A stretch of DNA of 64,000 bases, taken from Theristus sp. LFF4_11 (taxonomy: Eukaryota; Nematoda; Chromadorea; Monhysterida; Xyalidae). The DNA lies in the NCBI GenBank assembly GCA_030248135.1, contig JASANC010004751.1:1-64000 (forward strand). The letters are read 5' to 3'. This document shows positions 28,318 through 39,861 of the stretch, one piece after another. A model generated the notes under the pieces. The model ran no database searches. It was not told where the DNA came from and was given only the letters and a program-made list of their open reading frames with translations. The position numbers were made by a program, and so were the translations under genes. Position 1 is the stretch's first letter, and every line of letters begins with the position of its first letter.

Positions 28318-31300
28318 CTGCACAACAAAACGCACCATCGATTACTGCGAACTGCAAACCTTGGCACGCGTCACTGCGGTACACGCAAACCCCGCGGCAC
28401 TAGAAAACCGACAGTTTTACGGCCCATAGCACCGAACGGTACACCACTGATAAAAGTCATTGCTCCTTGAAAAAAACCTTGCAGGCGAATGCTGACTGCA
28501 AAAAGTGAGCTCTGCGAAATCTTCTGATCGTGCGCATGTCCCTCAACTGGACAAACACGCAAAAGTGTCCGAACAGCTGTCCTGCCCGCCCGGGTATCCC
28601 ACGTTCTGTTCTGTCCCGTGTGGCGCTCCGGAAAAAAGTGGCAACACTCAGGGTTATGGGCCACTTTTATGGCCCGTTCATACTGACGTACAGATGGGTA
28701 TACGGCACGGCATGTCACGTCACATCAGGTCTTGTGTTTTAGCATACTACCGTTTATACAAACGTATGTATGTACATACAGCACGGCACCGCACGTCAGG
28801 TCTCGTGTTCTTGCAGTACAACTAGTGCAAGTACTGTTTCATGCGGTTTCGCCTGGTAAGCGTACACCGCGGGTCCCAGGCTTGTCAGTACGACAAGGCC
28901 CGGGCTGCACAGCCCAACAAAAAATGATGACCAGGACATACGGATGTCATGTCTGGCTGTAGCATCAGCGAAACAGTGGGTGCACACAAGACAAACTTGG
29001 ATTTACATGTCAAAAGCTGCTACTACGCGTTTATTAGTGTTTGTTATAACACGTGAACGCGATTTGAGCAGCTGTTTTGTAGCCGTTTTAGTAGCGTTCT
29101 TTTCGTGTCCTAACACCCCTTACCTGTAACACTTGGTGACGTCGCCCAGGTATTTAGTGTATTTTTTGGTGATTGTGATCGCAGCTGCAAAGCAGATCAC
29201 TTTCAGCTGAATTATCCCTGGCAACAAATTCATGTTGCCACAAAGTCAGCCGTTCTTGAGATTGCTTTTCTTCAATCGTGACGTTTGATTGAAGTACAGC
29301 TATCTTATACAGTATAGCGAGTAATTCATGTTGTTGTTGCGTTTTCGTTGCTCTGCGCAGTCACATGAGGTCGGAATTGCCAATATGTCAGTGGCCTGGC
29401 CAGGGTTGCCTGCTATGAGCGTTTGTGTCTCTTTCGAACAGGCGTCATTTTTAGTCTTCAACTGCGTTCTTGTGAAAATACAAAGTGAAATAAATATTTT
29501 TGATAAAGAGACAGCCCAGAAATAGAGAGAAAATTGAAATCTCCGCGAGATGTTTGTTGTTTAGTGTTTTTTTCGTTCGGCACAGCGCGTGTCAATGACT
29601 TGTCATGCGCACATAAACAACGCTGGCGAACACAGCGCGCTTCTTATAACCGTTTTCTAAAAAAAGACGCGCGACTTCCCGATTTTTTGTGCGATTCGTT
29701 ATTGGCAGCTGGCACATTCGTGTTCGCACACATCGCAAACTCGTAGTTTGCTTTTTTCGGTTAGACTTATAGAAAGAGATTTAGCTAAATGGGCTCGACA
29801 AAGAGAACACCAAAAAATTTTTCTATCTGTGCATTGTACAAATTGTATCTATACAGTGAAGGCAGGTAGATTTCATGTCTCAAAACATGACAAATGAACA
29901 AACAAACCGGCAAATAAACACAGTTTCCAAGTGTAGCGTGTGCAAGATACAAAACTATGCTCGACCAACCGAAATCTTCGGTTGCAGATACAAAAACATA
30001 AAATGTACGGTGGCACAATCAAAACCGCCCAATAAATTGTTATGAAAAGGAGAGCAAAAGTAAGTGGAATAAAAAGTTCAAACGATTGAATGGTTTGCTG
30101 ATAAATGGAGTTGAAATGCGCTTTGGCAGTGTGCAGTGACCGCACGCACGCCAGACTGCAGGCGATAAAAAATTAACACACTTTGACAGCGCCTTTGGCA
30201 CTTGACAAATTGCATCAATCTGCTCCAAACCAATATGCAAACTTTTGGAAAAACTTCATTCAACTGCTTTATTAGTGGGTCACCAAAGAGATCAAATTGA
30301 AATTGTCAACCTGTTTTTAAGCTTCTATGTTGCACACAAGCTTGTCGTGTCTACATTTATATTCCTCGTCGTTCTTCATGCATCGGTTGTTTTTAATTTC
30401 CTTCCAGCCTCGACAGTGCAAAAAGGAAAAAGCGTGAAAATGAGAGAACGCAGCGAATGAGACAAATAAGACACAGCAGCCAAATGAACACCGTAAACTG
30501 CGCTCTGCCCGCTGGCACAATCCCGTACGTCTGTTTTCGTAAATGGCACACGTCTGTATTTTTAGTGAAACATGTACGGCTTTTGTGGATTTTATAAGGT
30601 TGGCCAGTCCACAAACACTGTTGTCGTTACATGTCGTTTTTCGTTTTTTTTTGCTACAAAAACACTACAAACGGTTGTTGTGCAACTGGAAACACATTGG
30701 CTGGACAGGCTAAAGTGTTGAAATTGCATTCAGCAGCAGTATTTCAACGGGGGTCGTAACAACTGTGTGCGTGTTGTGTGGACGAGAAAAGTTTCGGCAA
30801 TGCCACCATCAACGGCTTAAAACTGAAATCAAGAGCAATATTTCACGTCGTGCAGCTGCATGCACACCAAGTGCAATGACAATAATGCACTTCAGTTCAG
30901 TTATCCGCTCACGCACCATATGCCCAGAACTTTCGGTGCAAACGAAAAACGCGAAAAATCGAGTTTTTATTATCGAACTTCACGGATCGCTGCGAAACGC
31001 GGGCGGCATGCCCATTGCAACTGCGCCGTTTTTGGGGCGTTAGGTCGTTTTTAGGTTCCGTTTTTTCATTACATTTATAAACGCGGCAAAGTTCTTTTTC
31101 TATTCTCAAGCAGTAACAACTTCTGTTCAGTGCTCCACCCTTTGACACGGTGTTTATTTGGTTTTTGGAGCGGGTCAAAAAACTTTTATATAGCCTGGCA
31201 TGCAATCAGGAGTAACACAATCGTAGAAAACGGATCCAGAAACTCAATTTTCACCAAAATATACTTGAGAGTTCACACAAAGGCCGCAGTTTCATTATTT

Positions 31301-31609
31301 TAATCACGGATCAAGATCAAATGCAGTATGGCGTCCAATATTCCATTCGATTATGGGAGGTTGGTGAAGGTACAAAATGGGCATTACGTTATATGCATAC
31401 ACATTTCAGAGATTTTAAAGAAATTGGAGAGATAACAGCACGAAATTTTAAACTTCCATACATTAATTTACTCATTCCTAATATACAACATAATATGTAC
31501 GTGTATGTATCTTGCAGTAAATCAATTTGAAAAACGGCACGTTTGGATAAAAACAGACACCGTTCGATATCGAGTGCATTGCAACGCTTTGAACTGCCAA
31601 ACGTCGCCA
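28318..31609. other. Long stretch without a supported gene
   Basis: It should hold the missing first exon of the 26918-28317 gene if that gene is intact. No signal-peptide exon in the right phase was convincing. Imperfect direct repeats around 28700-28810 (GCACGGCA... followed by TCAGGTC(T)(C/T)GTG) are the only structure noticed. Confidence 0.35.
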
Positions 31610-32433
31610 TCACTGACGCTCACTTGCTTCCCGTTGCTGGTCTTCTTGTGATTCGAGCGTCACCGGCGAGTTTGTCACTGAGACGGTGCTGGTTTTGTCG
31701 CCCACCAACGTGCGTCGCGACATGACCCCGATGCGACTGCACTCCGAGATTGTGCGTGGCTTTGCGACACGGGAGCACGTGCGGCCTGACTGCGACGCAA
31801 CAACGGCAGTCTGCACGGCCTCTCCGATGGCACTCGAAAGATCCGGCATTGTCCGGCAACTGAGTTGCGTGGGCGACGTTTGCAGAGCGTGTTTTGTGTC
31901 GTTTTTGTCGTTCGGTGAACTGGTGCACGGTCGCTGATGATGCTGCTGCTGTTGCAGCATGGCCAGTGTCTGCTGCATGCAGCTGTAGTAGCGCCCACTG
32001 AAACAATAACTTTTCCTATTTTAAAAAATGTGCCTCTCCCAGCCTCATCGTGAGCATGCGAAACAACAGTTTGTGATTCCATTGCAGTTTTTTTAAATTT
32101 TTGATTCTTATCGGTTGTCCGAATCAGTGCGTAGCATTCAAAATCAACAATCAGCGTCAGACGAAATGACAGCTTTGAGTGAGCTTTGCTGCCTCGGCCG
32201 GAGTTATATTGATGTGGAACAGTTACAAGTATTATTAATACTTACGTGAGAATCAGTTGAACAGCGATCAAGAAGAGCAGCACAAACATCAGCAGCATGC
32301 AGACGAACGCGTACATGTTGAGATGGACGAGCAGCTCCTTCGCGAGTGCAACGTTGTTCAAACTGTCCAGCCACTCTTTCCAGTACATTTCCAGTTCTGC
32401 TGGTGGTCCAATCATGTGCGCGGTCATGTACGT
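31610..32433 (-). CDS. Single-pass membrane protein with polar cytosolic tail
   Basis: Two minus-strand exons, 32246-32433 and 31610-31997, are joined by a strong gtaagt donor and a gtttcag acceptor in phase. An ATG at 32427 is the first Met of the exon, giving about 187 residues if translation starts there; an upstream exon may exist because an acceptor (aatacag) lies directly before it. After a short amphipathic region (MYWKEWLDSLNN), residues about 34-58 form one hydrophobic segment (YAFVCMLLMFVLLFLIAVQLIL). It is followed by RYYSC, a Q-run and a Ser/Thr-rich tail ending ASERQ. I recognise no domain. The layout (helix, TM segment, tail) resembles the small membrane protein at 45214-45498 on the same strand. 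Confidence 0.65.
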
Positions 32434-32910
32434 CTGTATTTTGTGACACGCACACAGACACAGACAGCAGAAACTGTGCAAATCGCAGATGAAATTTACA
32501 GTCGGATTATAAATCAAAGTTCAACAGCGTCATGCGTCATTCGAGCTGTGCAAGACGTTATCATGAATCAGTATGCAGGTGCGTGGAAATGCCAGCGTTT
32601 TTGACAACTCCTGCAAGCACACGTTGGCACGCTACATGCGCACACTATCATAATATGCGAGACACGTTTTAGCTGATTAGAATGCAAGCTGTGTGGCATT
32701 GTATAGTTGGACTTTGTAGAAGAAAGGTTAAAAGCACGAAAGCACTGAAGCTGATGGTAACGTCCCAAGTTGAATGCTGATTTTGATACCCACAGCGTGC
32801 ATGCGTTAAGAGACGTATTGGGCCGCTCAGCAAATAAACCAGAGTTGTTTTTAATGTTTCACTGTTAAGTTTTTTTGCCAACAAAAACGCCACAGGAGAA
32901 CAAAAGTTAA

Positions 32911-32950
32911 AAATTTCCTAAATCCAGAGTTGGAAATTTCCTAAATCCAG
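32911..32950. repeat. Short direct repeat
   Basis: The 17-mer AAATTTCCTAAATCCAG occurs at 32911-32927 and again at 32934-32950, separated by six bases. Confidence 0.8.
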
Positions 32951-33224
32951 AAGAACAGTCTTGACCGCGTCACAACGCACAGCTAAAAAGAAACAGAAAA
33001 AAGCTCCGTGTGAGTCGAACGCTAATGGGAATCTTAGTAAATGAAAGTGTTCCGTCACAAAGCCACACTATCCTCGCATTAACTCCAGTCTGGTACCAAA
33101 GTTTTTGTTTTTTTAAGAGGCACGGCAAATACAAAATCAGTGATGCAAGAATAAAGTCACTAACACGAACATTGCGCCAATTACAATGTGTAATTACACA
33201 GGCGAGAACCTTTAATCCATGTTT

Positions 33225-35904
33225 TCAATTAGTCGGTTTGATGCGATAATGAAACACGTAACGTCGGCTGTAACCGAACGAACGCTTCAATCGGTAAAAG
33301 AACATCAGGCGATTGCTGGCAGACACGAACGCACGGCTACCGATGTTGCCACAGAAACTGTAAGGCAGAGAAAACAAAAAAATACTGTACAAAAAAATCT
33401 TCTATTCCAGACACCAAAACGTGTACAATTAAGACAACATTACAGAAATTATCAACAAGTGTACAAGCAAACCCAACAACGGGTATTTTTCCAATGCTTT
33501 TTTAAGAACGATTTCAACACAAAGAATTGTCTCTTTTTATTAACAGCAATTGCATACATAACAATGAAAAAAGCAACCCCTTTCTGAACCCACACTGGAG
33601 CAGTGGTTGCAAAGTTGTCTGTGCGGATTTCGATGTTTTCATACTTGCATCGATAGGCATCAGCTGTCTCGATCAGCGTCAAATTTCGAACTTCGAACTC
33701 AACGTGCAAATTCTCTGGAGCCTGGGTTTCCAAGTATCACGTACAGCAAATTAAAGACAAAAAGCAAAATAGCAAAACACCGTGGGAGAGAATGCAAACT
33801 TGAATGACAAAAACGCAATCATCAGGCTTTGGACGGCGTCGCGTGCCACGAATCCAGAATTGATTCCAATCACGCTTAGCTGTCACCAACGCTCCACAGT
33901 GGCGGGGCACTAAAATGTCGTACACTAAAACCGAAACTAACTGAACAATAACATGCATTTTTAAAATGCAATACCAGGCACCGCATTGACGCAGTGTTCA
34001 CCACCAATTCCATCGGGACAAATACACGATGTACAATCGTTCGGATTCTGATAGCCGACGTCGCCACAGTCAAACTCGTTGTCAGCGCAGAAGTCTTCAA
34101 AATGAAACAAACATTCTTCTTGGCAACAGATATGCCGATTGTAACGACAGTATCTTGATATTCTGGAGCTTTGAGAATAACGTTTTGTCACCCTCGGAGC
34201 CTGGGTGGTAGCGAGTTGGACTATTGTCTGTGCGTTCGGAGGATCGAGCCCCGCCGAGGGGGTGTATAGGCACTTAATGACAGAGAAAACTCTATGGGCA
34301 CCCTACTCGACGGCGTTCTGTACGTTTTTCTGGGTTAGCCGTGGCTAAAAGCATTGCCAAATATCACCATTCGTTCATATGTATGACACATTGATAGTAC
34401 TATCGCTTTCGAGAACAACCGACCATTTTTCTGCACTTACCATTGCAATACAGTTCGTTCAGTCGACGTGTATCCCAGAATGAAAAGTCTCGTGCCATTC
34501 CAACACTGTCTGCAAGTGAGGCATCCTTGGGCACAAACGCACCTTTGACTGCATCGATCGCATATTGCGTCTGGAAATGAATTTCTGAATCACAAATCCG
34601 AGATTAAAACACAATTGTTTGGGTTTTTCGGCTGTTTTTTCTTCTATAGTACTTACGCGCGCCGGATGCATGATTGAACCGATGTCATATGGGCCAATAT
34701 GTCGCACGCCAGGACTTGACCGATAGTAGCTGCGTCTGTTGATGTTCTCCCAGTGCAATGTCAGTGCTTTGTCTCTGTCCGTACGTTGCACTTCGTGGAG
34801 CACACCCAGTGCGTGAATGAACTCATGTACGACCGCTTTATACTGGCAAAAAACGCATGAATCGCTGATTGAAAAAAATGAAATTTGGATAAAAATTTGG
34901 ACCTTTCAGCTCACAGAGTCGCAGCCGACTTTTATTTCTTGCGGACCACCAGCGAACTTTGTTCGCATGCCAATGTAAGACACGCAGCTAAAAACGAAAA
35001 CGTCTGCGTTTCAGCTTTTCACGTTTTCTTTTTGAAAATATTTTATTTTTGTTCCGACTCTTCCGGAATCTTTTGTTTCCATTCCGCATTTTTGTATGCC
35101 CAGTGGGTTTTCCATGTTTTTTTCGTGACACGAACATGAGGCATGGTCATGAATCATGATGTTACCTGTAATCATCGGCTGTTGCCAGTAAATATTGAGT
35201 GCCGTTCAGTGCTGATGCGTTGCGATCGAAGCGAATGCATGTAAAATTGTTGTAGTGCTCGATCATCTGAATGTTGGCAAAACAGAGTTTCGAAAAGTAT
35301 TATTTTTTCTTTTGATTCTGCGACTCAGTGCGTTTGCAGACGTGGAAAAGAAATTAGTTTCGTGCTTGATGAAATTTGAAATTGGCCAAGTGAACCGATC
35401 GGATCTCAGGGACACGGATCACTTCACCAATTTTGACTTGCCGCGTCAACCATGAAACAGATTTCAAATCTATGCACGCATTGAGGCGCATAACCAAAAG
35501 CAAAGATCATGACAAAATTCACCAAACTGCTCGAGTAAAAGAACAAAACATTCAAACATGATCAACGTAGGCAGCAACTCGTGGATGTGCGTTCGCAGAC
35601 TCGGACAGGACAAGCGGAATGGGCAGTGGCCAATATTTGCGATGCGTTTGATCGTTGCAAGACATTGCTTGCCTTCGCATTCGTGACCTCCATGTTCGCT
35701 CATCAAAACTTGCTGCACTGTTCAGAACACCCCCGGTTAACAAGGTCTCATGATTGACAGTCGGCAGGCCCTTTCTTTTCATTTTTTTCAATATAAAAAC
35801 GTGCCCGTTTCCCCCACCTTACCGTCTTGATTTTCAAACGACGAACGAACGTTCGCTGGAACAACTGAGCAGAACACAAATGCAATGATCACTGAAAAAC
35901 TCAT
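33225..35904 (-). CDS. Secreted astacin metalloprotease with EGF-like and CUB domains
   Basis: Ten minus-strand exons with consistent phases: 35823-35904, 35558-35712, 35166-35266, 34915-34987, 34657-34842, 34441-34570, 33975-34094, 33800-33924, 33594-33721 and 33225-33357. The protein starts with a signal peptide (MSFSVIIAFVFCSVV) and has a very short pro-region without the usual FxGD Asp-switch but with an RSRMRR basic site. The catalytic domain follows: KYWPLPIP, then TCIRF, CVSYIG and the zinc site HEFIHALGVLHE. An EGF-like segment (CGDVGYQNPNDCTSC) and one CUB domain (HCGALVTA to FCGN, YVFHYRI) end at TGA. Astacins cleave extracellular or matrix substrates. The Met-turn reads SIMHP instead of the family SxMHY, so the Tyr that acts as fifth zinc ligand is missing. 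An ATTAAA lies just past the stop (33211-33216, inverse). A tRNA-like repeat sits in the intron at 34195-34275. Confidence 0.93.
34195..34275 (+). repeat. tRNA-derived SINE or tRNA pseudogene
   Basis: An A-box-like TAGCGAGTTGG at 34209-34219 and a B-box-like GGATCGAGCCC at 34241-34251 sit at tRNA-like spacing in an astacin intron. The whole does not fold into a good cloverleaf. It is most likely the head of a tRNA-derived SINE. Confidence 0.45.
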
Positions 35905-36287
35905 TCTCCGGTTGTGCAACGGCTCAGATTTATTTTTCTACCTTTCTGGGTATTACATGTAAAATGAAAGGAGTTCATGTTGGTAACAATGTAAATTCCG
36001 TTGTTTAATTTTATCTGAACCTCCAGGGAGTCAAAATTCTGGCGTGTCCTTTTTTATTTTAACCAATAAATGAGGAGAGGAAAAGTTTGTGTTGTGCACA
36101 TGTGTTGCACATACATAGCGAAGTTCCTTGGGGATATCAGGCTGCCTGTTTTGTGCTTTTGTCAACAACATCATTCAACATCAACTGCACAGTTTACTGA
36201 AAGTTGATACATACATGTACTAACATACAGACACACACACCCAGGGGTACAGTAAACAAAATCAATTTGAACAGCACATTACATTAT
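35905..36287. other. Intergenic stretch between astacin and secreted-protein genes
   Basis: It contains the region upstream of the astacin start (35904, reading left) and the 3' flank of the minus-strand gene ending at 36288. No other feature was recognised. Confidence 0.4.
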
Positions 36288-38671
36288 TCAATCCGTTTCT
36301 TTATTTTTTTGATTTTTGTCGCAAGTGAACAAATCAAAATATTCGGTGTCAGTGAAACGAGCCAAATGCGGTATCAACGTGTCTGTTCCATGATAGTTAT
36401 TGAATAAATCACATTGATCCGGGTAGCTCTTGTGGATGTCTGCTTCGGTGGTCATCGTGCTCGGCGGCTTCCGCACGCGGTAGCGGCCCATCCTGGAGAA
36501 AACGAGCAGATTTTGCACTGAACGCGTGTGTTTTATGTTGGAACAAATCTAGTTTAAAAAATAAACTTAAAAACGCTGACGCATCGCAATTTTTTTTGAA
36601 CCGCATGAAATAAACTTACGGTTGTGCAGTTTATCCTTGTCAAAGTACAGGGTGGGCCAAAAAAGGTTCCATTTTCAAACTGCTGTCACTGGCTGGTGTT
36701 TCAATATTATGAGCTGAAATTTTCAGCACTGATAAAACATGTGTTGCCATTTTACTGACAAAATTTTTTTCCGATATACAGTGGCGGCCAAAAGTGTTGG
36801 AACGCTGCGCGCGTCTGTGCGTATGAGCCTTGTATTGCGCGTGTGTTGCATCAGCCGTACAAACGCTATAAAAGAATCCCATGCTAATTTTTTTAGTTTT
36901 TTAGACTACTGAGTGTATCTAGTACATGAATCGCAGGTTTTTTCCACTGAATCATACATTTATTTGACAAATACCGAACATTATAACACGCCTCCATTGC
37001 ATATGACTGGCAGTAAAACTGATTCAAAATCATTGGCAAGAAAACTATTCTACGAAGTATTAGCGTTTGTTTGTGTTTGAATTATCTAACAGACGTGTAT
37101 TGCGTTCATGTTTCGGGTTCCAGTCGGGTTGTATTGTTTATTCCGCTATATTTTAATGCCAATTAATTTTGAAACAGTTTTACTGCCAAATGGAGGCGTG
37201 TTGTAATGTTAGGTATCTGTCAAATAAATGTATGCTTCAGCGAAAAAAAAACCTGCTGATAGTGTACTAGATACACTCAGTAATCATCAAAACAAAAAAA
37301 ATCAGCATGGGATTCTTATAATAGCGTTTATAAGGCTGATGATACACACGCGCACACATGCACGCAGCGTTCCAACACTTTTGGCCGCCACTGTATAATT
37401 CCTAATTGACTGAAATGAGTGCAAGAAAAAATTAGTATCAAGATGCGTGATTCAATTTTGAAACTGTTGCGAAGGTGACAAATGGGTCTTTTTGGATACC
37501 CGTGATAGTTCAAATCATGCGCTCAGAGTGGAAAGGTCTCACACTTAAATTGCATTTGAGCACCTCGAGCGAAATTATGATGTTTCACAACGGACTCGTG
37601 TCAGCAGCCATGCGACTGCGACAAAAAGAATTGTTCAGTTGACTTTTTGTTTTCTGTGTTGCTCTGTCTGTTAATTTGTTTCTTTTGAAAAGTTTTTCTG
37701 CGATTTGAATAAAAACAGTGTTTCAGTTTCAGTTTTCTGCAGTTTCGTCATGGTTAAGTGGACAGCAGAACAACGGGTCTGGTGTGCTATCTGGTGGGAG
37801 CAATCTGAAAGTTTTGCTGTAGTGACTCGCCAGTTTCGCGTAGATTTCAAACCAGCCGCTGCCGGACGACAAACCTTGATAATGATTTGGATGTCTATAA
37901 GCAATGATTCGTTGTGAAATTCTTGGTTAAAAATCCGTTTTTTTAATTTGGGAATTTTTAAACATTGTGCTGTAAAACTGAATCTACTTGACCAAACTGG
38001 ATAAAAATTTTGTCAGAAAAATGGCATCACATGTTTTATCAATGCTGAAAATTTCAGCTCATAATATTGAAACACCAGCCAGTGACAGCAGTTTGAAAAT
38101 GGAACCTTTTTTTGGCCCACCCTGTAGTTCATATTTTCTGATGGTCTTTTTGAAAACACGGGACGTCCAAGACACAACGCCGAGCAGGTTGGTTGCCTGC
38201 CGTTGTGAGGATTCGGTCTTTCTTGAAGTTTGAATCGGTCAACACGATTGGAAAACTTGCGATACATCTGATTTCGAATGTGATTCATACTGGCGTGCTG
38301 CTGATGCACTCACTTGCAACGGCCGGTTTTCGCACATTTCTGCTGACATAGTTGCAAGTTTGCATCACGATACTGCTCTTTGGTTACCAAGCCATTCTTG
38401 TCGAGTGTCAATGTTTCGTACAGAAAACGTTGTTCGTCATGTTTGCCCACTTGGAGTCCGTTTATGAGGTGGCAAGCTAGGTTGTCGGTGATAAGAGACG
38501 ATTGTTTTTGTTTTTGTTGACAATAAATTGATGTATACATTTTCAATAAATTTTTTTCTCACCATCAGATGTTTTCTTCTCTTTTGATCTCTCTTTGGAC
38601 TTTTCATTAGCTGAAGCCGTGAAACCAATTATCAGCAGAATCAACACGTTCAAGCTGTGAATAGTGTTCAT
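36288..38671 (-). CDS. Small secreted cysteine-containing protein, family unknown
   Basis: Three minus-strand exons, 38563-38671, 38314-38476 and 36288-36492, join in phase (donors gtgaga and gtgagt; acceptors acctag and tctccag) to give about 158 residues. Residues 1-21 are a signal peptide (MNTIHSLNVLILLIIGFTAS), followed by a Lys/Glu/Ser-rich linker. A Cys-containing core comes next, with NGLVTKEQYRDANLQLC and CAKTGRC, and then a basic-to-acidic tail with two more Cys (DQCDLFNN, LFTCDKNQ). An alternative stop directly after GRCK is possible if the last donor is not used. The 1.8-kb second intron contains a mariner-like element with a Tc1-like MITE nested inside, so the gene has tolerated two insertions. 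I do not recognise the family. Confidence 0.65.
36779..37393. mobile_element. Tc1-like MITE nested in the mariner-like element
   Basis: A 615-bp element bounded by CAGTGGCGGCCAAAAGTGTT and its inverse, flanked by TA (36777-36778 and 37394-37395). The CAGTGGCGGCCAAAAGT end is typical of Tc1-type transposons. The inverted repeats run inward for more than 200 bp, almost to the centre, so the single strand would fold into a long hairpin. No transposase frame is present. Confidence 0.92.
37750..37917 (+). pseudogene. Mariner-like transposase N-terminus, degraded
   Basis: The frame starts MVKWTAEQRVW, continues WWEQSESFAVVTRQFRVDFKP and then loses similarity before the stop. It is the same helix-turn-helix start as at 25402, with the catalytic part deleted. 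Confidence 0.7.
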
Positions 38672-39844
38672 TGCTAATGAGCAAAACGTGACTGTTCAGA
38701 AGAACAAAAGATAAAGGTGACTGAAGTGTGCATGCATGAATTGGCAACCAAGCAACACTGTTGCCGCATCTAAAGTTTCTCAATTTTCTTTTGTTCGCAT
38801 ACATTTAAAAACTTTTTGTGTTTTGATCTTTTGCGGTACATTGCATTCATTTTGATTTTATTATTACCCTTTTTCAAAAAAAACACTGAATATAACAAAA
38901 TGAAAATGGCCACCAAAAATCACCATACACACATGAACATACTTTTTGATCTTTTGTGGTACATTGCATTCATTTTGATTTTATTATTACCCTTTTTCAA
39001 AAAACACTGAATATAACAAAATGAACATGGCCACCAAAAATCACCATACACACATGAACATACTGTACAGGCAATTGTTTGACAAACAACTACGTTGATT
39101 ATTGGCTGAGAGATATTGAATATTAATACAGTCGAACAAAAAAAACAGATAAAACACGCGCTGAATGCTGAATTTAAATTTAAAATCAAAAATTTAAAAT
39201 ATAGAACCGGACCTGTACACAACGATTATGCATTTTGGCGACAAAAAGAACACAAAAAAACCATTTGAACATGAGTCATCATAAGTAAAGTAAAACAGGA
39301 ATAACAAAAAAGAAAAAATGAAAATTATGCTGAAAAATAGTGACGTCTGAAAAAATGAAAACAGTTAGAGCACTAGCATCGTCGTATTGTCCTAAACGGT
39401 AAACCACGCCGCATGGCTTCAATGGTGAAGCTACCGAAGCAATTACTTTACACAGAAACAAAAAATCGAAAAAAACCGGACAGATATGAAGTCGTTCTGC
39501 ACGGCACCTGAACAGATCTGTTAAGCTGTTTGTTTCAGTGTACTGTATGTCCAGTCAAACCTGTCACTTTTTTTGCAGAGTAACGAAGGAAAATTTGAAT
39601 GAAAAAAATTGTATCGAGTTAGGAAATGATTTTGTCCTTCATAAAAATCCAGACCCGGCCCCAATATCGTTTTTTCTTCGCATATTTTTGCAAGCCTTTT
39701 ACACCATGCAAAAAAAATGACAGGTTTAATCGAACGTGCATATAAATAGCCTGCACGCTTTTAGAAAAAAACACGGAGATGGTTGCACAGAATCACAGTG
39801 TAGGAATACGACAAAGCAAGCTGCAAACTAAGGCTTCAAAATCG
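38672..39844. other. Intergenic stretch with a tandem repeat
   Basis: Convergent/upstream space between two minus-strand genes. Apart from the two-unit repeat at 38821-39063, nothing was recognised. Confidence 0.4.
38821..39063. repeat. Two-unit tandem repeat, about 123 bp per unit
   Basis: The first unit starts TTTTGATCTTTTGCGGTAC at 38821 and the second at 38944. They differ by only a few substitutions and an A-run length. Each unit ends ACACATGAACATACT. The near identity indicates a recent duplication. Confidence 0.9.
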
Positions 39845-39850
39845 TTTATT
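39845..39850 (-). terminator. Poly(A) signal of the Clc-like gene
   Basis: AATAAA on the minus strand, 12 bases past the stop codon at 39862. Confidence 0.6.
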
Positions 39851-39861
39851 GTTTGAATGCT

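Larger units (their letters stand above)
36648..38124 (+). mobile_element. Mariner-like element, interrupted by a nested MITE
   Basis: The ends CAGGGTGGGCCAAAAAAGG and the inverse GGCCCACCCTG are flanked by TA (36646-36647 and 38125-38126). The inverted repeats are about 130 bp. Without the nested insertion the element is about 860 bp. It keeps a transposase N-terminus at 37750. Its ends match the 24852-25949 element closely, but the inner repeat sequence has diverged, so these are two subfamilies. It lies wholly in an intron of the minus-strand secreted-protein gene. Confidence 0.9.
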
